Shown: piece after piece, positions 47,101 to 57,060 of the stretch
Numbering within the stretch: position 1 is the first letter of the stretch
How the letters are laid out: each line of letters begins with the position of its first letter
From: Hysterangium stoloniferum
Lineage: Eukaryota; Basidiomycota; Agaricomycetes; Hysterangiales; Hysterangiaceae
DNA: 64,000 nucleotides
Direction: 5' to 3'
Assembly: GCA_015178975.1 (NCBI GenBank)
Contig: WHVD01000006.1
Span: forward strand, 1,178,001-1,242,000
The notes under the pieces: model-generated
Databases searched by the model: none
What the model saw: the letters and a program-made list of their open reading frames with translations, nothing else
Told to the model about the DNA's origin: nothing
Position numbers and translations under genes: made by a program

Positions 47101-47573
47101 ATTCAAGTGCGGACTGCCTCAATTTATAGTCTGTGATCCTGAGTGAACCCGATCCTACACCAGCCCCAAACACTGATATCACACCAAAGACACGTGCCAT
47201 CACCAATGTATCATGCAATTGCAATTGATGGTCTTTGGGTATGCCTAGAGATTTGAGGTAACTGGTTTTTGCATGCTTGCAAAGTATGTTATATATAAAT
47301 TACATTACATCATTCTAATGCGTGGATAAAATACTGTCATTAATTCAATGATTACACCAATATTACAACTTGCTTATCATCTATGTGACGAAGAGTGATA
47401 AATTGGCAGAAGGTGACAGTATGTCGAGTCTGGGGGCTTTGTCAAGCTTTGATGCAGGAATGTGGCTAGAACACCTTCACATGCCGGCAAACAACCAGAT
47501 CTCATGGCAGGCAAGCCGAATGGTAACAATCGACTCATTACTGTTGTTTTCGATGTATATCCTCAACAGAAGC

Positions 47574-47786
47574 TAGGTAAAATGAACCTATCTCCCATCA
47601 ACAAATCTTCACGTCTTTGAGTTAATTAAGGACGAGCCAATAACTAAACTCCTATCCCAGTCAAATTGAGAAAGAAGTACTGATCCATCTGTACGTCTAC
47701 CTCATCTTGATCCATCTAGCAGAATAGCCAAGAAACCTGACGCAAGACCACCTCAAGAGCAAGAATTTGGGATTACGCCTTGGATA
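47574..47786 (+). repeat. Host array unit: alpha block
   Basis: This continues host sequence broken at 17522 by Copia-1 and matches 58976-59195 and 63340-63505. It ends at the TSD CAAAG of Copia-2. It contains the start of an open stretch seen best at 63413-63772. Confidence 0.65.
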
Positions 47787-47791
47787 CAAAG

Positions 47792-47979
47792 TATTGAGAT
47801 ACGAGCATTGAACTGGAGCGAGTGGAGCCGTGTGTATGATGCAATAGGTGATCCACATAATGATGTAGCTTATGATGTGTCGATCCACTTAGGTGGATAA
47901 ACTCTATCCACCTGTACGATATATATATACAAGAATTAGCATAATGAATAACAACTCATCTTACACTCATTAATCTTCA
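47792..47979 (+). repeat. 5' LTR of Copia-2 (188 bp)
   Basis: It begins TATTGAGATACGAGC and ends AATCTTCA. The inner TG...CA (47794-47979) would be the usual LTR ends, but the TSD fits a start at TATTG. It contains a TATATATATA stretch near 47920 and an inverted GGTGGATAAACTC/TATCCACC. Confidence 0.9.
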
Positions 47980-47992
47980 GGTTATGGGCCCC
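47980..47992 (+). other. Primer-binding site of Copia-2 (initiator Met tRNA, internal)
   Basis: GGTTATGGGCCCC directly after the 5' LTR is identical to the site of Copia-1 although the LTRs are unrelated. It is complementary to the anticodon stem-loop of initiator tRNA-Met. Confidence 0.8.
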
Positions 47993-48252
47993 GGCTGTTA
48001 TGTATTTTTAGGTTTTTCCGATTTTTAACCAATCTCCCCCTAAACAAATTGATAAAAACAAGTTCAAATGTACTTATATTGCGACGAAATTATTGTACAA
48101 TACTCTCCTGAATTTAACCTGATTTCTTACAATTTATTTCATATTTTTATGATTTATTTTGGGAGAACTATCGAAATTCTACTGCTTATTCTTTTTTAAC
48201 TAAAAATCTTCAAAGTCGGCCTTCTGGCGCTTATTGCACAACGCGCGGGAAT

Positions 48253-48470
48253 ATTCGTCACAATGGTGACATTCGTCACAATGGTGACATTCGTCACAAC
48301 GGTGACATTCATCACAACGGTGACATTCGTCACAATGGTAACATTCGTCACAACGGTGACTGTTGTCACAACAAGTGACTGTCGTCACAACGGTGACTGT
48401 CGTCACAACGGTGACTGTCGTCACAACAAGTGACCGTTGTCACAAAATGCGACGACTTGTCACAAATGCG
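48253..48470. repeat. 18-bp tandem repeats with GTCAC...GTGAC palindromes
   Basis: About eleven units are present, first ATTCGTCACAATGGTGAC-like, then TGTCGTCACAACGGTGAC-like. Each carries GTCAC and GTGAC as a small inverted repeat. The array lies upstream of the TATA box of the solo LTR, the place where LTR enhancers sit. Confidence 0.9.
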
Positions 48471-48755
48471 ACACGCGCAGGAAAATTATGTAATCAGCGC
48501 GCGCACGAAATCAGCAACTTCGCGACGCGCGAGAACATTACATCAGCATATATGCTACAATGGAAAGTAGCAGAAACTCCTGGAATATTCCAGCAGATTC
48601 CAGGTAAAATAGCTAAAAATAGGTAAAACAAGTAGCTAGAACATTCTCCCATGTCTCAGATTTTACTGTATATAAGGAGCTCTGCTCCACCACTGAAATA
48701 TAACTTATTTTAACCCATTTACTACACCACATCAGTGTGCCACTGCATCAGCAGT

Positions 48756-49001
48756 TATATTCCACCCCTAGTTGGGCTGTTGGATAAATATATACAAACA
48801 CTTAGTCACCTCTAGTTGAGCTGCTGACCTAAGCTAACTTAGGATCCCATTGTCACCTCTAGTTGAGCTTCTGACATAATAATCCTACCCCTTGTCACCT
48901 CTAGTTGAGCTTCTGACAAACAACTTGTTCCTCTTTTGCCACCTCTTAGTTGAGTAGCTGGCTATCCTTTATTACTAATCCACCTCTAGTTGAGTTGTTG
49001 G
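48756..49001 (+). repeat. About 45-bp spaced repeats of CACCTCTAGTTGAGCT
   Basis: Six copies of CACCTCTAGTTGAGCTGCTGA-like sequence, spaced by 40 to 46 bp, lie just after the TATA box, in the likely transcribed (R/U5) part of the solo LTR. Confidence 0.88.
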
Positions 49002-49634
49002 TTATCAGTTAAAGTAATAAATATTTTAGGTTATATTGAGATTAGAAATACATATATTCTAATTTCTACCTGGTTTTTGGCATAAATAAATACTGAGAAT
49101 ATTCTTGCAGAATCCTTAAGACTACATTAAGATCCTGATAAGTTAGTATCACAGTAGACCCTGTAGGTTAGTGTAAATAAAGCATATATTAGCCAAATAG
49201 TGTTTTATTCTATATCTAATCTTTTGACCTGTTTATAAATATTTTTACTGTTTGATAAATAGTATAAAATATATATAAACTAGCTAGAATCGAAGTCGAA
49301 TCTAGTTTCAGAATCAGTGAATTGTTATTCATATTTTAGTAGTGTTTTTACAGAAAAAGAACAAGCTTGCACAAGCAGCTCTCAAAACCTTCTTTGCGAA
49401 GTAGGGTGCATATATTCAAGTAAACTCTTGACTTCAGGGGTTCTAAGTCTATTTAGGCTGCCACTGATTAATATCAAATACTTAAATTATTTTACCTTGC
49501 AGTGAATTGAGTATTTGCACATTTTGATAGAGCATTGGACTCCTTTTTCGGAAAATAGTATTAAAATAAGGCTAATACATCACACCGGCCCTTCTTATCA
49601 GTAAAAGAACTTCGAACCGCTCAGGATTATTATC

Positions 49635-50420
49635 ATGTCTACCTTGGAAAAGATCGAAGACTACGAATCGAGTACTGGGAGCACATATCAAGTCCTTCCG
49701 AAGCTGCGAAAGGAAAATTACTTTACATGGAGCGCAAGTATGAAGACCGTACTCGAATCCCTGAATCAGTGGAAAGTGGTCACTGGAGAACAGGGAGATC
49801 CCCCTCACGCTAAATTGGATGCCCCAACGAAAGATGAATTGGACATCGAAGAAGCCTGGGTGCTTTGAAAGAAGAGGGCGTATAGCAAAATAATGTTGCA
49901 TGTAGAAGACGAACCAAGGGTAGCTATTATGACCAATGATAATCCCATTGATGCTTGGAATAAGCTAAAAAATACTTATGGAACACGTCTTGCTAACAGC
50001 CGGGCAACATTACTCTCCGAACTTGTACGTATGAGGTACGATGGAACCGGAATAATCGAGTATAAAGCCCAAATGGATTCCATCCGAATCAAGTTGTTAG
50101 AAGCAGGACACACAATTGCGGACCCTGATTACCTTAGTCTTTTTATGAGCACACTTCCAGAAGATTTCGATATCATGTCGACAACGATCGACTATGACAA
50201 GGATACTGTTGAAGAAATTGTCAACAAGCTTCGGCAAATCGAAATACGAAAGGAAATACGTCCCGGGTTTGCAGATGGTTCTGCATTTCACACTCAAGGT
50301 GATCCAATCAGGTTCCGCAGACGATCCCAGCATGGACGTGGGAACTTGGGACGAGGTAGGCCAAATAACAGAAGTTCACAGGGATGCTACGAGTGTGGGG
50401 ATTTATCCCATTGGGTGTGA
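49635..50420 (+). pseudogene. Gag region of Copia-2
   Basis: It starts MSTLEKIEDYESSTG with the copia gag features NYFTWSASMKTVLES and AWNKLKNTYGT. It ends in a zinc knuckle CYECGDLSHWV (about 50382-50415). Few breaks. Confidence 0.85.
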
Positions 50421-50546
50421 AACTGTCCAAAAAGGAAAAGGAGAAATTTCCATCAATCTGGAGCACAACAAAAGCAGGAAAAAGGGCTGGCAAACGCACC
50501 TGAAAACGCACCGACCTCAGTCTCAAGCCGAGGAATATTTACAGCA

Positions 50547-53500
50547 ATGGAATCCGCATGCTTCATGGGAAAGAACACGACTCAACAGAAATATTACCTG
50601 GACTCTGCATCATCAGGACACTACGTACCAAATATACAGGACTTGCACAGCTTCACGGCATACACTGTACCAAAAAAAATCCAAACGGCGAATGGCGGTT
50701 ACATTTATGCCAAGGGTATTGGAATGTTGAAACTCAACGTGTCGAATTTTGGACCAGAATTTATAGGGGAAATTCCAAACGTCGAATGGACACCTGAAGC
50801 CAAGGTGCGACTACTGAATCCCGCACAGCTGTTCAAGGACGGATACCTAGTCAATCTCGATAAAAACGGTTCAAGGATCATTGACATGAAAGGACGAACC
50901 ATAGGTGAAGCCGTCGAAGGAGGGAATGTGTATCCATTCCAATTCAGAACAATTCCCGCATCATCGTCAATATGCGGATACACAAACTTATCAGACAGCG
51001 AATTGCAAGCAAATTTGAAAAACGTACCTGTAGCGTATGCCACGAAACTGCCATCTAATTTGATGCTATGGCATCAGCAGTTAAGGCACCTCCACACAGC
51101 CGCTATCCGGAACCTGGCCCAGCACTTCGCATCCGGTATTGAGATTGACGATCCCGATGAATATGAGGGCGACTGCATTGCTTGCATCGAAGGGAAACAA
51201 CATCGAGCGCCATTCAAAACTGGCCGAACCCGAGCGAAGCATCTTGGAGAACTTATCCACATGGATCTAGCCGGGCCGATGGAGACATTGAGCTTCGATA
51301 AGAAACGGTATTTCATAATAATCATCGATGATTACTCACGTGTTGTATGGACTGACACATTGGCGAGTAAATCGGAGGCCACCCAGAAGATACGAGAATA
51401 TATACAGAAACTCGAAACGCAGTTCGATGCGAAAGTCCAAGGAGTAATGACTGACAACAGAACTGAGTTCATAAATTTGGAGTTCAGGAGATACTTACTA
51501 TCCAAAGGAATATCGTTGTTCACCTCAGTCCCTTATACACCTCAGCAAAATGGGATCGCGGAAAGAGGGATATGCACCATTACCGAGGGGGCTCGATCGA
51601 TATTGATTTCGTCAAGGTTGCCTAAAACTCTTTGGTCAATAGCCGTCAAGACCATGACATACCTGAGAAACCGTAGTCCAACTCGAGCAAATGATGTAAC
51701 TACGCCCATTGAATGTGCTACTGGGGAAAAACCAGATCTATCCCACTTACGCATTTTTGGCAGCCCAGTCAGCATCGCGATCCCCAGACAAAAACGACAG
51801 AAATGGGACTCACGTTCTAAAATGGGGTATATGGTCAGGTATGAACCATACTCCACCGGTTATTTGATATGGTACCCTGGGTCTAGACGCATCGAGAAGG
51901 TGTGAGATGCAATATTTCACAAAAATGCGATGACGTTGCCATCGCCAGTCCTGTACAGAGATGAAGGAAAATTTAGGAGTACTGTCGATATAAAGGAAAA
52001 TAATGAACCACAATTGGAGGCAACACCAAATGAGCCACAGCCTAGGCTCACGATACGAATCCCTCCTCACCCAAGACCTCCCGACGACAAAGGAAAAGAA
52101 GTTAGCAGATCTTCGGATCAATCTCAACTAGTTTCTAATGTACCCGATATCCCACGTGGAGTGTCACGATCCGGACATACAAGAGAAATAGCTGGAAGCA
52201 CGATATTAGCAGATAAGGATGAATCTGGACACGATAATGGACTCATCATGTATTCTGCCATAGGAGACAATCCGACGATCCAAGAGGCACTCGATATGCC
52301 AGGAGAAGCAGAAGTCGCCTGGGAAAAGGTGCAACAGGCAGAATGGCAAAATATGCAGGAGCACGAAGTGTTTGGACCACCCAAAGAACCACCGCCAGGA
52401 ACACGAATTTTGAAGACGGGAACTGTATGTCATCAAACGTACAAGAATGGTGAACTGGTAAAATGAAAAGTTCGGATTGTTGTCAAGGGGTTCAGTCAGA
52501 TTCCCGGTCTACATTTCAACGAGACGTACGCACCTGTTATGAAATGGGAAACATTTCGAATTTTACTGGCACTGGGAGGAATAACGAATTCAGCCATTCA
52601 TCAATTCGATGTTAAATCGGTGTACTTACATGGGACGATGAAGGAGAAAGTCTGGGTCCAACAACCAGAAGGGTTTGAAGAACCTGGAAAGGAGCACCTA
52701 CCATTACCGTTATTAAAGGCTCTGTATGGCATGAAACAAGGAGGCAATGAGTGGAGAAAGACATTATACGATTTTATGGTTAAGGAACTCACCTGGTTCT
52801 GTTCCGACTTTGACAGTGCTACATTCTTCAAAACGTGGGACGACAGAAGTTGGGCCATGGTCGCTTTTTGGGTGGACAATGCGACAGCCATGGGTGATGA
52901 AAAACGTCTTCTAGATCTCGAAAAGGCAGTTAGCAAACGATTTGGAATTTCGAACGAGGGAGACGCACACTGGATTTTGGGAACGAGTATTCGTCGAAAT
53001 ACTGATTCAAAGTCAGTATTCATATCGCAAAAGGAATATATCGAAAACGTTGCGAAGAAATTCAACATACAGAATTCCAGACCAGTTTGGTCCCCTATCG
53101 CACTAGGAGTCGACTTCCAATCTATTACACGCCCGGAAACAGAAGAAGAATGCGAGGAAATGGCGAAACTCCCGTATTGTGAAATCATAGGAAGTTTGAT
53201 GTTTGCTGCCACGGTATCACGTCCTGATATTGCATATTCTGTGAACAAATTATCACAATATTCGACAAACCCAGCAAGAGAACATTGGAACTTAGCTAAA
53301 CAAGTTCTCCAATACTTATACACCACTCGAGATTGCGACCTTCATTTGGGAGGAGGAGCGCTTTGTTTACACATGTACTCGGATGCGGATTTCACTGGCG
53401 ATACTGAGGATAGAAAGTCGACTTGAGGATATGTTGTATTTTTAGGATCAGGGACCGTATCTTGGTCTTCAAGAAAACAGTCGACAGTAGCCCTGTCTTC

Positions 53501-53740
53501 GATGGAAGCTGAATACAACACGTTATCCGAGGCAGCACGCGAAGTTATGTGGACACGACATTTTTTGGAAGAGTTGGATATCATTTATGAAGAACCAACA
53601 ACGATTTTTGAGGATAATCAAGGAACGATTGCGTTTGCTCATAATCGGCGTGCCCTACAACGAATGAAACACATTGAAGTCAAATATCACTTTATTCGGC
53701 ATTTAATCGAGAACGGAACGATACAACTTATCTATTGACA
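50547..53740 (+). pseudogene. Pol region of Copia-2 (PR-IN-RT-RH)
   Basis: Protease motif YYLDSASSGHYV is at about 50600 and the pre-integrase LWHQQLRHLHTAAIRNLAQ at about 51070. The integrase core follows (LIHMDLAGPMETL at about 51250; PYTPQQNGIAERG at about 51535). The RT N-terminal part is near 52440-52560, and RT proper is at 52539-53420 (FDVKSVYLHGTMKEKVWVQQ, LLKALYGMKQ). RNase H comes last (YSDADFTGD, SSMEAEYNTLSEAA, FEDNQGTIAFA). A copia-type end near 53740-53790 leads to the purine tract before the 3' LTR. A few breaks. Confidence 0.88.
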
Positions 53741-53843
53741 CATGAAGGAAATGATCGTGGATATTTTGACGAAATCGCTGCCACCGTCGACTCATTCTTA
53801 TCATACGCGCCGACTAGGTATTGGAACTTCAACACTCGAGGAG

Positions 53844-54031
53844 TATTGAGATACGAGCGTTGAACTGGAGCGAGTGGAGCCGTGTGTATGATGCAATAGG
53901 TGATCCACATAATGATGTAGCTTATGATGTGTCGATCCACTTAGGTGGATAAACTCTATCCACCTGTACGATATATATATACGAGAATTAGCGTAATGAA
54001 TAACAACTCATCTTACACTCGTTAATCTTCA
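53844..54031 (+). repeat. 3' LTR of Copia-2 (188 bp)
   Basis: It matches 47792-47979 with four differences. ACTCGAGGAG just before it is a short purine-rich tract. Confidence 0.9.
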
Positions 54032-54036
54032 CAAAG

Positions 54037-54907
54037 CCAGCTGACTACGCCAATCATATCTACCTGCACCAGGCACCTCCTCGGTTGACCCAATCCCCAT
54101 TACGCCTGTCTCTGCAATAGATTCGGGTGACACCGCTGATCGGGTTCTACCGGGGTCCCACAATGTCTGATGAAAGTACAGAACGGTCTCGACCACTACG
54201 TCTCAGATATACCTGTCCGCTATTGCCGCTTTGAATTTACCTACGCCAAATCAGTCGTGCGCTGCAGTTGATACACCATTATGATCATCCGCAAACCTCC
54301 TTCGCATCATCTCACGCCGGCAGTTACTATCCCTTCTTTGTCACGTCACAGTCCTCCCTCAAATTCTCAACTGTATTGAAAACGCAATCTCATACAGCTG
54401 CAAAATCTTCCCGGCGAAGAGGCGTTCCCATCTATCGCTGGAATTCATGATTCAGTCTTGTCCCATGTCAAATTCTATTGCTATAACATCAGATTGATAA
54501 TATCAGGTTCATAGTCTGGCGGATATGGCGCCTCCTCCTTTCACCGGGGATGGTATCTTCTATCTTGAAACCAGTATCTATCATTCTTATTTTCAAGCTC
54601 CCCATTGGTTTCTCCCCTTTTCGGGTCCGATCTTCTGTTAAAGACACTGCAGATACGAAGAAAAGTTGTTGTACCGCCGATCGCTTCAGATAAATTGGCA
54701 AAGAGAGATATTGAGGAATCCAAACCGCCGTATGTTGTGGGCGATTTTCCACGAAACACAATGGGTTCTGGTCGCGTTGTGAAGAGGTCCGGTTAGCTAA
54801 GAGATATACGTTCTATTCGTTTCCGACTCCTCCACAGGAAGTCTCCGAACTCGTTTGTGGGTGTGGTGAATGGATCCTCAACTGGGAATAGAAGGTATGT
54901 CTACATC
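54037..54907 (+). pseudogene. Host array unit: S block (unknown multi-exon gene, decayed)
   Basis: This continues the alpha block after Copia-2 and is repeated at 59196-60100 and 63506-64000. Conserved peptides include MSDESTERSRPL, KSSRRRGVPIYRWNS and a terminal CGCGEWIL before a GTATGT donor at about 54894. Frames shift between the copies, so at least two are not intact. I do not recognise the product. Confidence 0.45.
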
Positions 54908-55299
54908 TGTAAGGCTGTCAGTATCAGCCTCACTCGGTCAACACGGACAGGACTAAGTTTTCTTTATTTTTACATCTCAGTAGGATACAAGGTGAATGCG
55001 AGGTTCCCTAGGGAAGAGTGGGGAAAGGATTAATGGTCAAGGAGAAGATATTCTATCACTATAAGATATGGGGTTTTTATATAGAGTCAAGGTGAATGGG
55101 GTGGAAGAACAAGGAACCGCATGATCAGGCACAGGGGTGCTACTTAACAATAAAGTGGCGGATCAATGAGTGGCTGATGGGAGAGGTTGGTGATGATGAC
55201 CGCATGATAAGGCACAAGGGTGCTACCAAATGGCGGAACAATGAGTGGTTGATGGGAGAGGTTGGTGATGACGTATGTGGTAAGGTGGCCAGGCTTACA
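54908..55299 (+). repeat. Solo LTR (family E, 392 bp), TSD ACATC
   Basis: It begins TGTAAGGCTG and ends CAGGCTTACA, flanked by ACATC at 54903-54907 and 55300-55304. The sister unit at about 60100 lacks it. An internal tandem duplication of about 70 bp covers 55115-55265 (GAGTGGNTGATGGGAGAGGT twice). Strand is arbitrary. Confidence 0.88.
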
Positions 55300-55722
55300 A
55301 CATCGGCCATTCACATTGATAAGCTCAAAACGCAAGGTTCATCAGACGGGACATCGTTTCATATCACCCTCATCTCATGCAATTGAGTAGAGCTGATTTG
55401 GCTAGACGTGTCAAATGGACCATACGCAACCTTTCGAAGATTCAAAATTTGATTTCGAGCACGTGAGAAGCCATGATGTGATGGTAATTCGCTGTACGAA
55501 GGAAATTTTTGGCACGTAGTCGAGTGCTCACATTTAATTGGGTTTGTCTTCCTTGACTACGCCTTTGCATCAAAGTGGCTTAACTGACAGTTGCGAACCT
55601 AGTTTAGTTGCTTCTCACTCCGCGCTTGTGATAATACTACTTATACTGTACAGAGAATGGCGTTAATTCAATTTCCTGAGGTACTAAGAGTGACCCTGCA
55701 CTGTTACTTGCCAATATCTCAC
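55300..55722 (+). repeat. Host array unit: exon-like end and spacer before the DUF6533-type gene
   Basis: An exon-like start IHIDKLKTQGSSDGTSFHITL (sister copy at 60108-60220 reads IHIEKRKTRGLSDGISFHITL and continues to a stop) is followed by about 300 bp of spacer. That spacer is also conserved between the two units and should hold the promoter of the next gene. No clear TATA box was found. Confidence 0.45.
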
Positions 55723-57060
55723 ATGGCATCTGTGGCAGATCTTCAAAGAGTGGTCATTCAAGAAGCAACTTCAACGTAACTAACTTGCACCATTTTATTG
55801 CATGCATAGCGCTGATCGCAAGCTTCCAGAAACCTTGAGAATTACACCGATTTTGCAGCACTAGGTCTGTCCACACACAGTCGCAGTTTTTACCATATTG
55901 TAGACGGGCATCTCAGTTTTGATTATTTATGATACAATCTTGACTCTTCCATTGGAAATTCAGTTTGTATGGAAGAGTAAGATCAGGCTAGCATCTGTGC
56001 TGTACATCACCGCCAGATATTCCTTAATACTTCAGCGTATAGTTTCTATAGCCTTGGATTTGGCCGATGGATCGCCAGAGGTGCGTGGTGGGATGTTCTG
56101 AAAACGTTCCAGCGACTTATATCAGTTGATCCATAGTGTGGTGCCCTTTGAACGCTCAGGATAGTCGTTTACTGATTAGCCATAGGGCCTGTAATGCAAT
56201 ACTTCACACCTTTTCTGTGCTGCAAATTGTACGATTGCTTAGTACAAAGGGTGATTATTTTATTGCATTTACTTTCTCAAATAACTCAACCAAGACGGAT
56301 TTCAGGGTTGTTATTGGCACGGGTGTACGCTATAAGCAGGGATCAGAAATACGTTTTGATACCGATATCGACAATATATCTCGGAGGGGTTTGCTGCTTT
56401 GTGGTGTGTTTACTTATTGGCAATGTGTCTGAATCGGTGTATTCACACGAGCATGGTAGCTTGACGCAGCCCATCAAGATTGTATGTCTGCGATCAATAT
56501 CAACCTGTGCGTTTCACTTGACTAGAACCACCTAATTATTAATAGCATTAAACAGGGGTACAAAAGTCATATGCCTGAAGACCTAGAGTTGACATGATCA
56601 TTATAGTCACAGCAGTTGGCGCTTTGACAATTACATTCGATGGGCTCATATTATTCGCTACATTATTCAACACTATCAGCACAATTAGGCTGCAAAACAA
56701 CATTAAAGGATTTCAGAAACAATCTATAACCTATCTATTTGTGCAACAAGGTAATTTACCTCAGGGTTTGAGTCTACATGTTGTCATGACTTGATTATAT
56801 TAATTGCAGGTGTTCTCCGATTTGTGTCAGTGCTAAATGAACGTGATTGCAGTTGATGAAATTTTCATTTTGACTTTTCAGCATAATTTTCATATGGAAT
56901 TTACAAATTCTAATCACGGATAAGGTTTCAGATTACTGCTCCTTTCCCCCTGTTTCACTGATACTACTACATTTCTTCTCAGTTTGCCTCAGTGAATATC
57001 ATTTATCTTCGGAGAATTTTATACCATGCACTCATCTCACATCCAATATAGACCACATTT
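55723..57060 (+). pseudogene. DUF6533-type membrane protein gene, decayed copy
   Basis: Exon 1 is 55723-55775 (MASVADLQRVVIQEATS) with a GTAACT donor. The DUF6533 core is at 55919-56090 (YDTILTLPLEIQFVWKSK, LASVLYITARYSL). Later exons have DSRLLISHRACNAILHTFS (about 56152-56245) and LLARVYAISR (from about 56300). Compared with the copy at 60997 the reading frame slips between exon 1 and the core, so it is a probable pseudogene. In the family the core spans the first membrane segments. The function is unknown. Confidence 0.65.

Larger units (their letters stand above)
32855..47543. mobile_element. TIR element (hAT-like by TSD length) carrying a spliced gene
   Basis: The insertion lies between 8-bp repeats TTGTTTTC (32847-32854 and 47544-47551) in the 5' LTR of Copia-1. 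The uninterrupted LTR (about 17857-17868) has this sequence once. Near its ends are inverted copies of GTCGATTGTTACCATTCG (32865-32882 and 47517-47534), 10 and 9 bases from the edges. The outermost bases match only partly. Removing gypsy C (33214-45395), the solo LTR-A (46172-46893) and their TSDs leaves about 1.8 kb. No transposase is seen, so it is non-autonomous. The 8-bp duplication points to hAT. A 9-bp reading (TTGTTTTCG) is possible. Confidence 0.72.
17523..47568 (-). mobile_element. Ty1/copia element 1 (fossil), split by three insertions, TSD GAAGC
   Basis: This minus-strand copia element has its 3' LTR at 17523-17885. Its 5' LTR is divided among 31168-31340, 32672-32854 and 47552-47568. 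GAAGC flanks it at 17518-17522 and 47569-47573, and host alpha-block sequence continues on both sides. Without insertions it is about 5.7 kb. Guests are gypsy B2 (22105-30669), the nested family C solo LTRs (31341-32666) and the TIR element (32855-47543). Gag, protease, integrase, RT and RNase H are recognisable in copia order. Several breaks are present. LTRs differ by about 4 percent by eye. Confidence 0.9.
47996..49584 (+). repeat. Long solo LTR (family D, 1589 bp), TSD CCGGC
   Basis: It begins TGTTATGTATT and ends AATACATCACA, an imperfect inverted pair. It is flanked by CCGGC at 47991-47995 and 49585-49589, right after the Copia-2 primer-binding site. It has a TATATAAGG box at about 48669 and two tandem arrays (48253-48470, 48756-49001). 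No coding sequence is convincing. The parent element is not in the window. Confidence 0.88.
47792..54031 (+). mobile_element. Ty1/copia element 2 (fossil), TSD CAAAG
   Basis: The element is 6240 bp with 188-bp LTRs (47792-47979 and 53844-54031), flanked by CAAAG at 47787-47791 and 54032-54036. It has an initiator-Met-type primer-binding site, gag, and pol in copia order. A 1589-bp solo LTR is inserted in its leader, so the element itself is about 4.65 kb. The two LTRs differ at only 4 of 188 positions, all CpG decay. It is fairly young, with about five breaks. Confidence 0.93.

Noticed and set aside
55723-57060. Intact second DUF6533-type gene
   Set aside because: The frame does not continue from exon 1 into the core with the visible splice sites, so it is listed as a pseudogene.
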